A stretch of 39,682 bases of DNA from Companilactobacillus nantensis DSM 16982. GTDB lineage: Bacteria > Bacillota > Bacilli > Lactobacillales > Lactobacillaceae. Both the position numbers and the translations under genes were made by a program. Of the stretch, positions 7,582 through 16,586 are shown piece after piece (position 1 is the stretch's first letter; the number at the start of each line of letters is the position of its first letter). The DNA is taken from NCBI RefSeq assembly GCF_001435815.1, contig NZ_AZFV01000026.1, positions 1-39,682 of the forward strand, given 5' to 3'. Under the pieces are notes generated by a model. It had not been told where the DNA came from. It did not search any database and worked only from the letters and a program-made list of their open reading frames with translations.

Positions 7582-8852
7582 GAAAAACACTAGCAAAGAA
7601 TATTTTCTTAAATATCAATCCCATTAAAAAGTTTCGTACTATCAAGATTCAAGTCGATTTTCTACGTCCTTTAAACAAGGAAGAGACAACAACACGTCGC
7701 TTATTGGCTAATGTAATGTCGAACTCAACAAAGGATTATCCTAGTTTTCGGGCGATAAATGACCGAGAAATGGAACTTTATGGATCAGAGATCAACGTCT
7801 ATACGCGCAACTTGCTTAACTTTAATGATTTAGCATTCAGTGTGGAATTTGCTGATCCTAATTTCTTAATTGATGGCAAAACACAGTTGAAAGATAATTT
7901 AGATTTATTAGGCGAGATAATTTTTAAACCTAATTTGGCAGGAAATCAGTTTGATGAAACAGCATTTGAGACAGAGAAACGTAATTTGATGTCAAATTTA
8001 ATGTCGATTCAAGATAATCAAGATTTGGTTAGCTCATTAGGCTTAGCCAAATTGATTTATCGTGATAATCCCGATCGTCAGGTACCAATTTTTGGTAGCA
8101 TTGAGGAATTGAAAGACTTAACTAATGCTGATCTATTGAAGAGTTACCAAGACGTAATCAAAAACGATACTGTGGTGATCAACGTTGTAGGTAATGTTGA
8201 CGAAAATGAATTCTTAGCCGAATTGAATGACAGTATTTTCAACACGGAATTGCAAAATGATCGGCAAGATTTAACGATTAAATTTGAAAAATTTGATAAT
8301 TTAATTGTTAATCCTGCTAGCCAAATCGATCATAAACATTTGAATCAAAGTCGAATTGCCTTAGCCTATGCTACAAAGGGAGTTTCAAAGGACTTCAATC
8401 GTTTAGCTCCACAAATTATGAACTTGATTCTTGGTGGCGATGATCAATCACAACTCTTTTTACAAGTTCGTGAAAAGAACAGTTTGGCTTATTCTGTCTC
8501 GAGTACGTATCAACCCATCAGTCATTTAGTTATGATTCAAGCCGGTTTAGATGCGGATTCAGTTGATAAGGCGTTAGATTTGATAAATCAACAAATCAAC
8601 TTTATCAAGCAGGGTCAATTCACCGATGCTCAAGTTGAACATGCGCAAAAAGTAATGTTGACGCAACGCAAGATTTCCAGTGATACGATTCAGCATTATA
8701 TTATGCGCAGTATTTGGGAGACGGTTTATCCAAAGACACTCTTAACTGATGCTCAGTTTGAAGCTGAATTGAGTAATTTGGATAAGAAACACATTGCAAG
8801 TGTAGCTGACCATATGCACGCAATTGCTCAGTATCAATTGATTGGAGATTAG
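7578..8852 (+). CDS. ymfF: M16-family peptidase homologue YmfF (EF-P modification-associated)
   Basis: A 424-residue M16 (insulinase) fold protein. The catalytic HxxEH zinc motif is absent from the N-terminal domain, so this is probably the non-catalytic half of a heterodimer with the next gene product. The C-terminal half keeps family features such as GGDDQSQLFLQVREKNSLAYSVSS, here split between about residues 285 and 310. The start is a TTG at 7578 that overlaps the ftsK stop (TTGA); AGGTG lies 5 nt upstream and there is no better ATG nearby. The order ymfF-ymfH-ymfI matches the Bacillus cluster whose reductase finishes the 5-aminopentanol modification of EF-P. Confidence 0.85.
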   Translation: MRKTLAKNIFLNINPIKKFRTIKIQVDFLRPLNKEETTTRRLLANVMSNSTKDYPSFRAINDREMELYGSEINVYTRNLLNFNDLAFSVEFADPNFLIDGKTQLKDNLDLLGEIIFKPNLAGNQFDETAFETEKRNLMSNLMSIQDNQDLVSSLGLAKLIYRDNPDRQVPIFGSIEELKDLTNADLLKSYQDVIKNDTVVINVVGNVDENEFLAELNDSIFNTELQNDRQDLTIKFEKFDNLIVNPASQIDHKHLNQSRIALAYATKGVSKDFNRLAPQIMNLILGGDDQSQLFLQVREKNSLAYSVSSTYQPISHLVMIQAGLDADSVDKALDLINQQINFIKQGQFTDAQVEHAQKVMLTQRKISSDTIQHYIMRSIWETVYPKTLLTDAQFEAELSNLDKKHIASVADHMHAIAQYQLIGD

Positions 8853-8853
8853 G

Positions 8854-10092
8854 ATGACAGAGAAATTAGAGAAACAAACGAAGAAATTAGCTAATGGCTT
8901 GCAAATCAGTGTTGTTCCATTAGCAGGTTTTAGCCAAGTTTATGGCTTAGCTATGACTAACTTTGGTTCCGTTGATACTAAGGCTGGCACACAGACGTTG
9001 CCTGCAGGGATTGCACATTTTATTGAACATAAATTATTTGCTAAACCTGATTATGATATTTCAGAGAAATTTGCCAAGTATGGGGCTAATTCGAATGCGT
9101 ACACTAGTTACACTAAGACTGGTTACTTGTTCCAGACGTTAGAGAACCCATATGACAATTTAAAAGTGTTATTAGATTTGATTCAACATCCTTATTTCAC
9201 TGAAAAAAATGTGGCGTCCGAACGCGGTATTATCGACCAAGAAATTCAGATGTATTTGGATATGCCAGAGTGGGTCTTAGAACAACGCATTCTCAGCCAA
9301 CTTTATCCAAATGATCCAATTGCAGAAGATATTGCTGGGTCAACAGCTTCGTTACAACAAATCAATAATCAAAACTTGCTTGAAACATATCGTCAAAACT
9401 ATCGTCCGGACAATATGAATATTGTCTTAGTTGGTGATGTTGAGTTCGAAAAAGTTGAAAATATTATTGAGAATTCTGATTTTCATACGATTGACCAACC
9501 ATATGTTAAAACATTCAATCAATTTGAGCCAATTGGTCAAGGTGGTCAAGAAAAAATGGATATCACACAAGCTCGTTCAGCTTATGGTATTCGTATTGAT
9601 ACCCAAATGACGGGCTATGATTTAGTTAAGAAACAATTTGAACTAAATATGGTTATGGAAACATTGATTGGTGAGTCATCGAAAAATTATCAAGAAATGA
9701 GCCGTTTAAATTTGATTGATGATAGTTTTTCTTATAATGTTGTTGCAGAAAATAACTATTGTTTTATCATAATTAGTGGGTCTACTAATAATCCTGAAAA
9801 ATTTCAAGAATATTTGCATAATCATCTTTCTTATAAGGAACTCAAGGATGTTTTGTCGGATGCTAAATTCGAACGTATTAAGCGTGATGCAATTGGCTCA
9901 TACTTATTTGCTCAAAACTCACCTGAGGCGATTGCCAATCAAATGGCTGAATTATATTTCTATGATGTCGATTATTTAGAATTGATTCATATGATTGATT
10001 CAATCAGTAAGGATGATGTTTTAGCAATTTCTGACAAGTTTTTACAAGACGATAATTGTACCTACTATAATCTTTTGCCAAATGGGAAGTAG
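8854..10092 (+). CDS. ymfH: M16-family zinc peptidase YmfH (EF-P modification-associated)
   Basis: A 412-residue M16 peptidase, and the active partner of the pair. HFIEH at residues 55-59 is the inverted zinc motif HxxEH, and the third ligand Glu lies at about 130 in RGIIDQEIQ, the normal distance for the family. The ATG at 8854 is preferred over an upstream in-frame TTG because TTGGAG lies just before it. The gene follows ymfF by 1 bp and precedes ymfI by 3 bp, so the three are one operon. Its natural substrate is not known; the link with EF-P modification is from context. Confidence 0.88.
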   Translation: MTEKLEKQTKKLANGLQISVVPLAGFSQVYGLAMTNFGSVDTKAGTQTLPAGIAHFIEHKLFAKPDYDISEKFAKYGANSNAYTSYTKTGYLFQTLENPYDNLKVLLDLIQHPYFTEKNVASERGIIDQEIQMYLDMPEWVLEQRILSQLYPNDPIAEDIAGSTASLQQINNQNLLETYRQNYRPDNMNIVLVGDVEFEKVENIIENSDFHTIDQPYVKTFNQFEPIGQGGQEKMDITQARSAYGIRIDTQMTGYDLVKKQFELNMVMETLIGESSKNYQEMSRLNLIDDSFSYNVVAENNYCFIIISGSTNNPEKFQEYLHNHLSYKELKDVLSDAKFERIKRDAIGSYLFAQNSPEAIANQMAELYFYDVDYLELIHMIDSISKDDVLAISDKFLQDDNCTYYNLLPNGK

Positions 10093-10095
10093 AAA

Positions 10096-10818
10096 ATGTA
10101 CGCATTAGTAATGGGCAGTTCTGGCGATATTGGAACTAGTACTGCTAAGAATCTAGCTGAAAAGGGTTGGTCATTGTACCTGCATTACAATCGTAATCGG
10201 GAACGAATTGATGAACTGCGAACGGAATTAGTGGCAAAGTACCCCAAACAAGACTTCATACCAATTAAGTTTGATATGGAACACGACAAGGTTGAAGATT
10301 TGACGAAACAAATTTTTGGCCTTGATGCAGTTGTCTTTGCGCAAGGGAATACTTACTACAAGTTATTAGTTGATATCTCCGAAGAGGAAATCGACTCGTT
10401 GTGGAATATCCACGTTAAATTACCAATTTTGATTTTGAAACAGTTACAAGATAAATTAGCCAAGACTCATCACGGTCGAGTCGTTTTTATTGGTTCAATT
10501 TATGGCAAAGTTGGTTCAGCCATGGAAGTGGTTTACAGTACCGTTAAAGGTGCGATGTCTTCATTTGCGGATGCGTATGCTAAGGAAGTTGCTTCATTGG
10601 GCCTATCGGTCAATGTCGTAGCTCCTGGTGCTGTCAATACGAAGATGAATACACAAGAATTTTCGAGTGAAGATTTGGCAAGTGTTAAGGATGAAATTCC
10701 AGCTGACCGGCTGGCGAATCCCGATGAAATAGCTGATTTAGTCAGTTATCTCGTTAATATAAAATCAAATTATCTGACAGGACAAACAATTTATTTTGCG
10801 GGTGGCTGGTTACTATAA
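10096..10818 (+). CDS. ymfI: SDR reductase YmfI (EF-P 5-aminopentanone reductase)
   Basis: A 240-residue short-chain dehydrogenase/reductase. The nucleotide-binding Gly motif is GSSGDIG (about residues 8-14). The catalytic Tyr-x3-Lys is Y147 and K151 in YSTVK, with the Ser of FIGSIYG ahead of it. The C-terminus AGGWLL is typical of FabG-like SDRs. In Bacillus the orthologue reduces 5-aminopentanone to 5-aminopentanol on a lysine of elongation factor P. The assignment here rests on the ymfF-ymfH neighbours, since sequence alone would only give FabG-like SDR. GGGAAG lies before the ATG. Confidence 0.85.
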   Translation: MYALVMGSSGDIGTSTAKNLAEKGWSLYLHYNRNRERIDELRTELVAKYPKQDFIPIKFDMEHDKVEDLTKQIFGLDAVVFAQGNTYYKLLVDISEEEIDSLWNIHVKLPILILKQLQDKLAKTHHGRVVFIGSIYGKVGSAMEVVYSTVKGAMSSFADAYAKEVASLGLSVNVVAPGAVNTKMNTQEFSSEDLASVKDEIPADRLANPDEIADLVSYLVNIKSNYLTGQTIYFAGGWLL

Positions 10819-10845
10819 GGTCGCTAGTAGTTGGATAATAATATA

Positions 10846-10854
10846 TGTTATACT
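10846..10854 (+). promoter_or_regulatory. Extended -10 promoter of rodZ
   Basis: TGTTATACT contains an extended -10 (TGn plus TATACT) 30 bp before the rodZ start. No good -35 is at the right spacing, which fits an extended -10 promoter. Confidence 0.5.
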
Positions 10855-10883
10855 TAGAAAAATTAGTTAATCGGTGGTAAATA

Positions 10884-11735
10884 ATGGACGAAATTGGCCA
10901 AAAGTTAAGAAATGCTCGTATCAAAAAGGGTTACACAATTGATGATTTACAACAGATCACCAAAATTCAAAAAAGATATTTAATCGCTATTGAAGAAGGT
11001 CAATTTGATCACCTTCCTGGTGATTTTTATGTTCGAGCTTTTATCAAGCAATACTCTGATGCCGTTGGTATCTCAAGTGATGACTTGTTGGAAGAATATA
11101 AGGCAGATATTCCTAATTCTCAACCAACACAAGAATCTACGCCTGAAGAAACAAAAACTCGTACTATTAAAGAAGAATCAAACTCATTCTTCTCTAACCT
11201 AGGTAACTATATTCCTCAAATCGTTGTTGGTATTGTAGTCCTGGTTATTATTGGTGTAATTGCCTTTGGTATGGTACATCGTAATCAAAACGCTTCAAGC
11301 GTAACGATTCCTAAGGACAATACAACACAAACAACTAAGAAAAAGAGTACTAAGAAGACCACAACAGCTAAAAAGACAACAACAAAGAAAGCTGCTGCGA
11401 AGACTTCAAATGAATTGACAGTTAAGGAATCAAGTACTGAAGGTACTTATTCAATTACTAATGCTCCAACTAGCGGTGTAAAAGTCGTTGTTGAAGGTAG
11501 TGGTGGTCAAGCTTGGGTTCAATTCAGCGAAGGTTCAAATACTACTTGGCAACAAGCTTTGAGCTCTGGCGAAAAGAAGTCAACGACTGTACCAAGTGAT
11601 ACAACAACATTCACTGTTCAAACTGGTAATGTTACAAACACTAAGGTGACAATTGACGGTAAAGCCGTTGATTTGTCAAAAGTCCAAAGTGGTAGCACTA
11701 TTGTTCGAACTTTGACATTTAATATTGAAAAATAA
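10884..11735 (+). CDS. rodZ: RodZ-like cell-shape protein (YmfM)
   Basis: A 283-residue bitopic membrane protein. The N-terminal helix-turn-helix domain (about residues 1-75, with GQKLRNARIKKGYTIDDLQ) is the RodZ type that binds MreB rather than DNA. One transmembrane helix lies near 111-132 (IVVGIVVLVIIGVIAFGMV). A Lys/Thr/Ala-rich linker (about 150-175) follows, then an extracytoplasmic DUF4115 beta domain ending TLTFNIEK. In Bacillus ymfM follows ymfI and precedes pgsA, as here. The linker is low complexity and probably disordered. Confidence 0.9.
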   Translation: MDEIGQKLRNARIKKGYTIDDLQQITKIQKRYLIAIEEGQFDHLPGDFYVRAFIKQYSDAVGISSDDLLEEYKADIPNSQPTQESTPEETKTRTIKEESNSFFSNLGNYIPQIVVGIVVLVIIGVIAFGMVHRNQNASSVTIPKDNTTQTTKKKSTKKTTTAKKTTTKKAAAKTSNELTVKESSTEGTYSITNAPTSGVKVVVEGSGGQAWVQFSEGSNTTWQQALSSGEKKSTTVPSDTTTFTVQTGNVTNTKVTIDGKAVDLSKVQSGSTIVRTLTFNIEK

Positions 11736-11906
11736 AATAATGGGTCTGGGACAAATATATTTTTGCCTTTAAACATGCAGCATAAACGTGGAACAAAACA
11801 TAGCTTTTTCCGCTTAAACCAAACAAGACTAGCAATCCATCGGATTACTAGTCTTGTTCGCCTTAATGCTCGAAAGCTGACCATGTTTTGTCCCACTCTC
11901 ATTATT
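11736..11906. repeat. MITE-like inverted-repeat element
   Basis: This 171-bp palindromic element fills the rodZ-pgsA gap. Its ends are imperfect inverted repeats: AATAATGGGTCTGGGACAAA at the left matches the complement of the right end at 17 of 20 positions. An internal perfect hairpin pairs AACAAGACTAG with CTAGTCTTGTT. It has no open frame of note. Similar GTGGGACAAA-type ends are familiar from intergenic repeats of Lactobacillales and staphylococci. It could also act as a terminator or processing site between the two genes. Confidence 0.75.
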
Positions 11907-11938
11907 TTGTCAGAAAACAAATTTTGGAGGATGTTTTA

Positions 11939-12523
11939 ATGGTTTGGAATGTACCAAATAAACTCACAGTGTTACGAATTATTTTAATTCCAGTTTTCAT
12001 TATTTTATTAGCATTTAGCTGGTCAGGTTTAGGTGATATCTACGTTGCCAATGATTTGATTCCAATGAATCACGTTCTAGCAACGGTTGTTTTCATCGTG
12101 GCTTCATTAACTGATTTACTTGACGGTAAAATTGCTCGTAAGTACAACTTAGTCTCTAACTTCGGTAAGTTTGCCGATACATTGGCTGATAAAATGCTCG
12201 TTATGACGGCCTTTATTTTCTTAGTAAGTTTCAAAATGGCTCCAGCTTGGGTTGTTGCAATTATCGTTTGTCGTGAATTGGCCGTAACTGGTTTGAGAAC
12301 GATTGTATTGGAAGTCGGTGGTACTGTAATGGCCGCTCAAATGCCTGGTAAAATCAAAACAACAACACAAATGCTCGCAATTATTTTCTTATTGATGCAC
12401 AATATTTTCTTCTCAGCCATCAATATTCCTATCGGAGAGATTTTCTTATATATTTGTTTGATCTTCACAATTTACTCTGGTGCTGATTATTTCTGGCAAA
12501 GTCGTGAAATTTTTAAATCATAA
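11939..12523 (+). CDS. pgsA: CDP-diacylglycerol-glycerol-3-phosphate 3-phosphatidyltransferase
   Basis: Membrane enzyme that joins CDP-diacylglycerol and glycerol 3-phosphate to make phosphatidylglycerol phosphate, the committed step to phosphatidylglycerol, which also feeds lipoteichoic acid and lipoproteins. The CDP-alcohol phosphatidyltransferase motif is complete: D59, D62-G63, A66-R67, G76, D80 and D84. At 194 residues with several hydrophobic helices it matches the family. The ATG at 11939 has GGAGG 8 nt upstream. A longer frame from a TTG at 11888 would begin inside the preceding repeat and is rejected. Confidence 0.95.
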   Translation: MVWNVPNKLTVLRIILIPVFIILLAFSWSGLGDIYVANDLIPMNHVLATVVFIVASLTDLLDGKIARKYNLVSNFGKFADTLADKMLVMTAFIFLVSFKMAPAWVVAIIVCRELAVTGLRTIVLEVGGTVMAAQMPGKIKTTTQMLAIIFLLMHNIFFSAINIPIGEIFLYICLIFTIYSGADYFWQSREIFKS

Positions 12524-12546
12524 TACGTAGTTTGAAAGTGAGAGCA

Positions 12547-13086
12547 ATGAAAGATATAGCTGAAATTTTTAAAACTGTTGAAGTAGCTGATTTTGAAAAC
12601 GGTCTGCCTGCTGAATATGCAAATTTTTCAACACAGACAGTGGATTTGTTAAAGGAAAAAGAATTGAAGATAACTGCAGCTGAAAGTTTAACTGCAGGGA
12701 TGTTTCAGGCAGCTGTTGCGTCTGTTCCAGGAGCTTCTAATGTCTTTGACGGTGGTTTTGTAACATACGCTGATGAGGTTAAAATTCAGCTCTTAGGGAT
12801 GGATCCACAGCTGATTGAACAGTTTACGGTTGTCAGTACACCAGTTGCCCAAGCAATGGCTAAATTGTCTGCTAAGAAGTTATCAGCAGACATTGGAGTT
12901 GGTTTTACGGGCGTAGCGGGTCCTGATTCATTAGAAGGAAACCCCGTTGGAACAGTCTTTATCGGCGCTTATAACGGTACAAACAACGAAGAAATAGTCA
13001 AAGAATTTCATTTCACAGGTTCCAGACAAGCAATCCGTGAAAAATCAGTTCTTTGTGGATTTGCTCTCGTTCAAGAAATTATATAA
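12547..13086 (+). CDS. CinA C-terminal domain protein (nicotinamide-nucleotide amidohydrolase)
   Basis: A 179-residue stand-alone CinA C-terminal (PncC) domain, which in other bacteria converts NMN to nicotinic acid mononucleotide in the cytosolic pyridine nucleotide cycle. Family signatures are TAAESLTAGMFQAAVASVPGAS, split by the active-site region, then FVTYADEVKIQLLG and GFTGVAGPDS with GTVFIGAY. Lactobacilli often carry a full-length CinA of over 400 residues next to recA; here the N-terminal molybdopterin-binding-like domain is missing. The ATG at 12547 is preferred over a TTG at 12532 because AAAGTGAG precedes it. It ends just before recA. Confidence 0.85.
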   Translation: MKDIAEIFKTVEVADFENGLPAEYANFSTQTVDLLKEKELKITAAESLTAGMFQAAVASVPGASNVFDGGFVTYADEVKIQLLGMDPQLIEQFTVVSTPVAQAMAKLSAKKLSADIGVGFTGVAGPDSLEGNPVGTVFIGAYNGTNNEEIVKEFHFTGSRQAIREKSVLCGFALVQEII

Positions 13087-13111
13087 CGAACAAACATTTG
13101 TTCGCTTTTTT
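13087..13111 (+). terminator. Terminator of cinA
   Basis: CGAACAA pairs with TTGTTCG around a 4-nt loop, directly after the stop codon, and is followed by CTTTTTT. The right arm also forms part of a LexA-like box. Confidence 0.8.
13091..13104. promoter_or_regulatory. Candidate LexA (DinR) box of recA
   Basis: CAAACATTTGTTCG matches the Gram-positive SOS box CGAAC-N4-GTTCG at all but one of its ten defined positions. It lies just upstream of the predicted recA -35 and inside the cinA terminator hairpin, so the same bases may serve both roles. Confidence 0.5.
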
Positions 13112-13112
13112 C

Positions 13113-13141
13113 TTGCTTTTTTGATGAATTACTAATAATAT
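13113..13141 (+). promoter_or_regulatory. Probable recA promoter
   Basis: TTGCTT (13113-13118) and TAATAT (13136-13141) are separated by 17 bp, 33 bp ahead of the recA start codon. Neither box is perfect. Confidence 0.45.
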
Positions 13142-13174
13142 ATCTAGTGATGAATGCATTAGGAGGAAATCGAT

Positions 13175-14284
13175 TTGGCTAAAGATGAACGACAAAAGGC
13201 TTTGGATGTAGCCTTAAAAAAGATTGAAAAGGATTTTGGTAAAGGTGCCATTATGAGAATGGGTGATGATCTTAACACCCAAATTTCAACTGTTTCCACT
13301 GGTTCACTAGCCCTTGATAATGCTCTTGGTGTTGGTGGATTTCCACGTGGTAGAATCGTTGAAATCTATGGACCTGAAAGTTCTGGTAAAACAACTGTTG
13401 CTTTGCACGCTGTTGCAGAAGTACAAAAACAAGGTGGTACTGCCGCTTATATTGATGCCGAAAATGCGATGGATCCTGCATATGCTACTGCTTTGGGTGT
13501 TAATATTGATGACTTATTGCTATCACAACCTGATACTGGTGAACAAGGTCTAGAAATTGCTGATGCCTTGGTATCCAGTGGTGCTGTTGATATCGTCGTC
13601 GTCGATTCAGTTGCTGCATTGGTTCCACGTGCCGAAATTGAAGGTGAAATGGGTGATGCCCATGTTGGTCTACAAGCTCGTTTGATGTCACAAGCTTTGC
13701 GTAAGCTTTCTGGTTCAATCAACAAGACTAAGACAATTGCACTTTTCATTAATCAAATTCGTGAAAAAGTTGGTATCATGTTTGGTAACCCTGAAACAAC
13801 ACCAGGTGGTCGTGCTTTGAAGTTCTACTCAACAATTAGACTTGAAGTACGTCGTGCTGAACAAATCAAAGACGGTTCTGATGTTATTGGTAACCGTACT
13901 AAGATTAAAGTTGTTAAGAACAAGGTAGCTCCTCCATTTAAGGTTGCCCTTGTTGATATCATGTATGGTAAAGGTATTTCTCAAACTGGTGAATTGGTTG
14001 ATATGGCGGTTGATAAGGATATTATCGACAAGTCCGGTTCGTGGTACTCATACGGTGATGAACGTATTGGTCAAGGACGTGAGAATGCGAAGACATACTT
14101 GGCAGAGAATCCTGAAAAAATGGAAGAGATCAAGAAGAAGGTCCGTGATGCTTATGGCATGGATGGCAAACCAGAAGAGGAAGCTGCAGATAAAAAAGAA
14201 GCAGATAAATCCGATGATAAAGCTAAAGATGACGATAGCAATATCGATTTAAATCTTGATTCTGATAAAAAAGAAACCGAATAA
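13175..14284 (+). CDS. recA: Recombinase RecA
   Basis: ATP-dependent recombinase that forms filaments on single-stranded DNA, drives strand exchange and triggers LexA self-cleavage. The 369 residues include Walker A GPESSGKT (about 66-73), [19 protein letters not shown] (L1 region, about 143-161), [18 protein letters not shown] with the L2 loop after it, and GGRALKFYS. The C-terminal tail is strongly acidic and lysine-rich, as in lactobacilli. The start is a TTG at 13175 with AGGAGG 8 nt upstream. It is transcribed alone between two terminators. Confidence 0.98.
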   Translation: MAKDERQKALDVALKKIEKDFGKGAIMRMGDDLNTQISTVSTGSLALDNALGVGGFPRGRIVEIYGPESSGKTTVALHAVAEVQKQGGTAAYIDAENAMDPAYATALGVNIDDLLLSQPDTGEQGLEIADALVSSGAVDIVVVDSVAALVPRAEIEGEMGDAHVGLQARLMSQALRKLSGSINKTKTIALFINQIREKVGIMFGNPETTPGGRALKFYSTIRLEVRRAEQIKDGSDVIGNRTKIKVVKNKVAPPFKVALVDIMYGKGISQTGELVDMAVDKDIIDKSGSWYSYGDERIGQGRENAKTYLAENPEKMEEIKKKVRDAYGMDGKPEEEAADKKEADKSDDKAKDDDSNIDLNLDSDKKETE

Positions 14285-14285
14285 A

Positions 14286-14317
14286 CAAAAAAAGAGGCTG
14301 ATTAAGTCTCTTTTTTT
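14286..14317 (+). terminator. Terminator of recA
   Basis: An A-run, AAGAG, a short inner stem and CTCTT followed by seven T lie directly after the recA stop. The A and T flanks make it potentially bidirectional. Confidence 0.85.
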
Positions 14318-14329
14318 CGTTTTATTTGG

Positions 14330-14357
14330 TTGACAGGCAATATTTATTCTATAATAT
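14330..14357 (+). promoter_or_regulatory. Promoter of rny
   Basis: A consensus TTGACA (14330-14335) is followed after 16 bp by TAATAT (14352-14357). A perfect TATAAT at 14350-14355 overlaps it but would leave a 14-bp spacer. Confidence 0.6.
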
Positions 14358-14434
14358 TAAGTTGTATGTAAATATTCTGTAACATATGTGTTTTACAAAC
14401 AAACTATTTTAAAAGCAAACATGGAGGTGATGGC

Positions 14435-16000
14435 ATGTATCCTGCTATCATAACCTTCTCTTTCGCTATAGTAACATTAATCGTAGGTGTTCTTTTCGGA
14501 TATGCTCTCTGTAAAGACGCGTACGAGAAAAAACTTTCACAAGCAAAACAAACTGCTGCGGATATCGTTTCAGACGCTAAAAAGGCTGCAAAGTCTCTTA
14601 AAAAAGAAACTTTGCTGGAAGCCAAAGATGAGATTCATCAATATCGTGAGAAACAAGAAGATGAATTGAAGGAACGTCGTCGCGATGTTCAGAAACAAGA
14701 GAATAGAGTTCTCGAACGACAAGACATTTTGGATAAAAAAGACCAATCGCTTGAAAAGCGTGAGGAAAATATCGAAAATAATGAGAATAATATTTCAGCA
14801 CGACAACATAAACTTGATGAAAAAGATAAACAATTGACTGATACTCTTAAAGAACAGCAAGCGGAGCTGACTAGAGTAAGTAACTTAACTCGTGAACAAG
14901 CAAGAAAGATAATTCTTGATAAATTGAACAAGGAATTAGTCCATGAACGTGCCAAGATGATTAAGGAAAGTGACGAACAAGCTAAACAACGTTCTGAAAA
15001 AGACGCTAAGGCATTAATCGTTGCTGCTATCCAAAGAAGTGCAGCTGATACAGTTTCTGAATCAACTGTCACAACCGTTACATTGCCTAATGAAGACATG
15101 AAGGGGAGAATCATTGGCCGTGAGGGTAGAAATATCCGTACTATTGAAGCGCTTACAGGTGTTGATTTAATTATTGACGATACTCCTGAAGCAGTCGCTT
15201 TGAGTGCTTATGATCCTGTCAGACGAGAAATCGCCCGAATGGCTTTGGAGAAATTAATTGAAGATGGTCGGATTCATCCAGCACGTATTGAGGAAATGGT
15301 TGATAAGTCCAGAAAAGAAATGGACGACCATATTCGTGAAGTCGGTGAACAAACTGTTTATAGTTTGGGCATTAGCTCCATGAACCCTGATTTGATTAAG
15401 ATTATTGGACGAATGGAATATCGTACGAGTTACGGTCAAAATGTTTTGAATCACTCAATTGAAGTAGCTAAATTATCCGCTGTAATGGCTGCTGAACTGG
15501 GTGAAGATGTTATGTTAGCAAAACGAGCAGGTTTATTACACGATATCGGTAAAGCTATCGATCGTGAAGTTGACGGATCACACGTTGAAATTGGTGTTGA
15601 TATCGCAACTAAGTATAAAGAACCAGAAGTAGTCATTAATACGATTGCTTCACATCATGGGGATGTAGAACCAACATCATTGATTGCGACAATCGTTGCT
15701 GCGGCTGATGCTATTTCAGCATCACGTCCTGGTGCTAGATCAGAGTCGATGGAGAATTATATCCACCGTCTTGAAAAACTAGAAGAGATTGCCAACAAGC
15801 ATGAAGGTGTTGATCATAGTTATGCAATTCAAGCTGGTCATGAGATTCGTGTCATGGTTAAACCAGAGGAAATTTCTGATGACCAAGCTGCAATTTTAGC
15901 TCGTGATATGAAAGGTGAAATTGAAGATAACCTTGAATATCCAGGTCATATTAAAGTTACAGTTGTTCGTGAAATTAGAAAAGTTGAATTAGCGAAGTAA
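14435..16000 (+). CDS. rny: Ribonuclease Y
   Basis: Membrane-anchored endoribonuclease that starts mRNA decay in Gram-positive bacteria. At 521 residues it is the usual length. One N-terminal transmembrane helix (about 4-26) is followed by a long charged coiled coil (about 30-180). A KH RNA-binding domain has [19 protein letters not shown] (about 222-240). The HD phosphohydrolase domain has H369-D370 in [12 protein letters not shown] and a later HHGD. GGAGGTGA sits 5 nt before the ATG. It has its own promoter and terminator. Confidence 0.97.
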   Translation: MYPAIITFSFAIVTLIVGVLFGYALCKDAYEKKLSQAKQTAADIVSDAKKAAKSLKKETLLEAKDEIHQYREKQEDELKERRRDVQKQENRVLERQDILDKKDQSLEKREENIENNENNISARQHKLDEKDKQLTDTLKEQQAELTRVSNLTREQARKIILDKLNKELVHERAKMIKESDEQAKQRSEKDAKALIVAAIQRSAADTVSESTVTTVTLPNEDMKGRIIGREGRNIRTIEALTGVDLIIDDTPEAVALSAYDPVRREIARMALEKLIEDGRIHPARIEEMVDKSRKEMDDHIREVGEQTVYSLGISSMNPDLIKIIGRMEYRTSYGQNVLNHSIEVAKLSAVMAAELGEDVMLAKRAGLLHDIGKAIDREVDGSHVEIGVDIATKYKEPEVVINTIASHHGDVEPTSLIATIVAAADAISASRPGARSESMENYIHRLEKLEEIANKHEGVDHSYAIQAGHEIRVMVKPEEISDDQAAILARDMKGEIEDNLEYPGHIKVTVVREIRKVELAK

Positions 16001-16005
16001 TTATT

Positions 16006-16037
16006 GAGGGGTGTATCTAAGCGGTACACTCTTTTTT
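16006..16037 (+). terminator. Terminator of rny
   Basis: GTGTA (16011-16015) pairs with TACAC (16025-16029), extended by G-T and A-T pairs, and is followed by a run of six T. Confidence 0.75.
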
Positions 16038-16076
16038 ATTTCTTTTTCTTAAATATGCTGTGAAGCTGGTAATAGG

Positions 16077-16255
16077 GCCGCCTCCAGAAGCAAGAAATTT
16101 AGGTCGCTGTGGGGACCGATTGGAGCCAAAGAGCGGTCTCCATTCTCGATTTTGAACCTCGCAAAACCCGCGAGTTTCAAAAGTCGTCCCGTGGTGTAAG
16201 GGATAAAATCCCTAACGCCACCTTCACAGCGACCTAAATTCTTGCTTCTTCCGGC
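16077..16255 (-). repeat. Structured repeat, copy C (candidate ncRNA)
   Basis: Third full copy, opposite in orientation to A and B. The outer stem pairs 16086-16111 with 16225-16249: 25 bp with a single bulge, in a sequence unlike A or B. P2 pairs 16118-16125 with 16138-16145 (one mismatch) around an enlarged 12-nt loop. P3 pairs 16150-16156 with 16176-16182 and 16158-16162 with 16170-16174. P4 is GGGAT/ATCCC (16200-16204 with 16208-16212). Similarity with copy D extends past both ends, from about 16051 to 16337. The rest of the 586-bp gap, 16338-16546, shows nothing I recognise. Confidence 0.78.
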
Positions 16256-16546
16256 TAGTTCATTCTTTGTTTGGAATCAATAGTAAATAAATTGGAGTAT
16301 TACAGCTTAGTTAATTTTGAATCCTTCAATCTTTAGTTAGATAGTTTGAATTTTTTTTAAATATAGTGGATTTATTTTAGGAACATAGAGATGATTTAAG
16401 TTGCTAATAAAGATTAATCGTCATAATATTGCGCAAATCTTTTGATATTTTTGATTTAGGATAATAATCGCTGTAATTGCGAGAGAATAAACCTTTTAGC
16501 GTAATTTTCAATAAGGGACTAACTAGCACCATGGGTATAGATATTG

Positions 16547-16552
16547 TATAAT
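16547..16552 (+). promoter_or_regulatory. Possible -10 of tagO
   Basis: A perfect TATAAT lies 34 bp before the tagO start. The -35 region at 17-bp spacing (TAGCAC) is poor. Confidence 0.4.
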
Positions 16553-16586
16553 TGTTTTTATTAATGGAAAGTGAGTTTTTCTAAAA

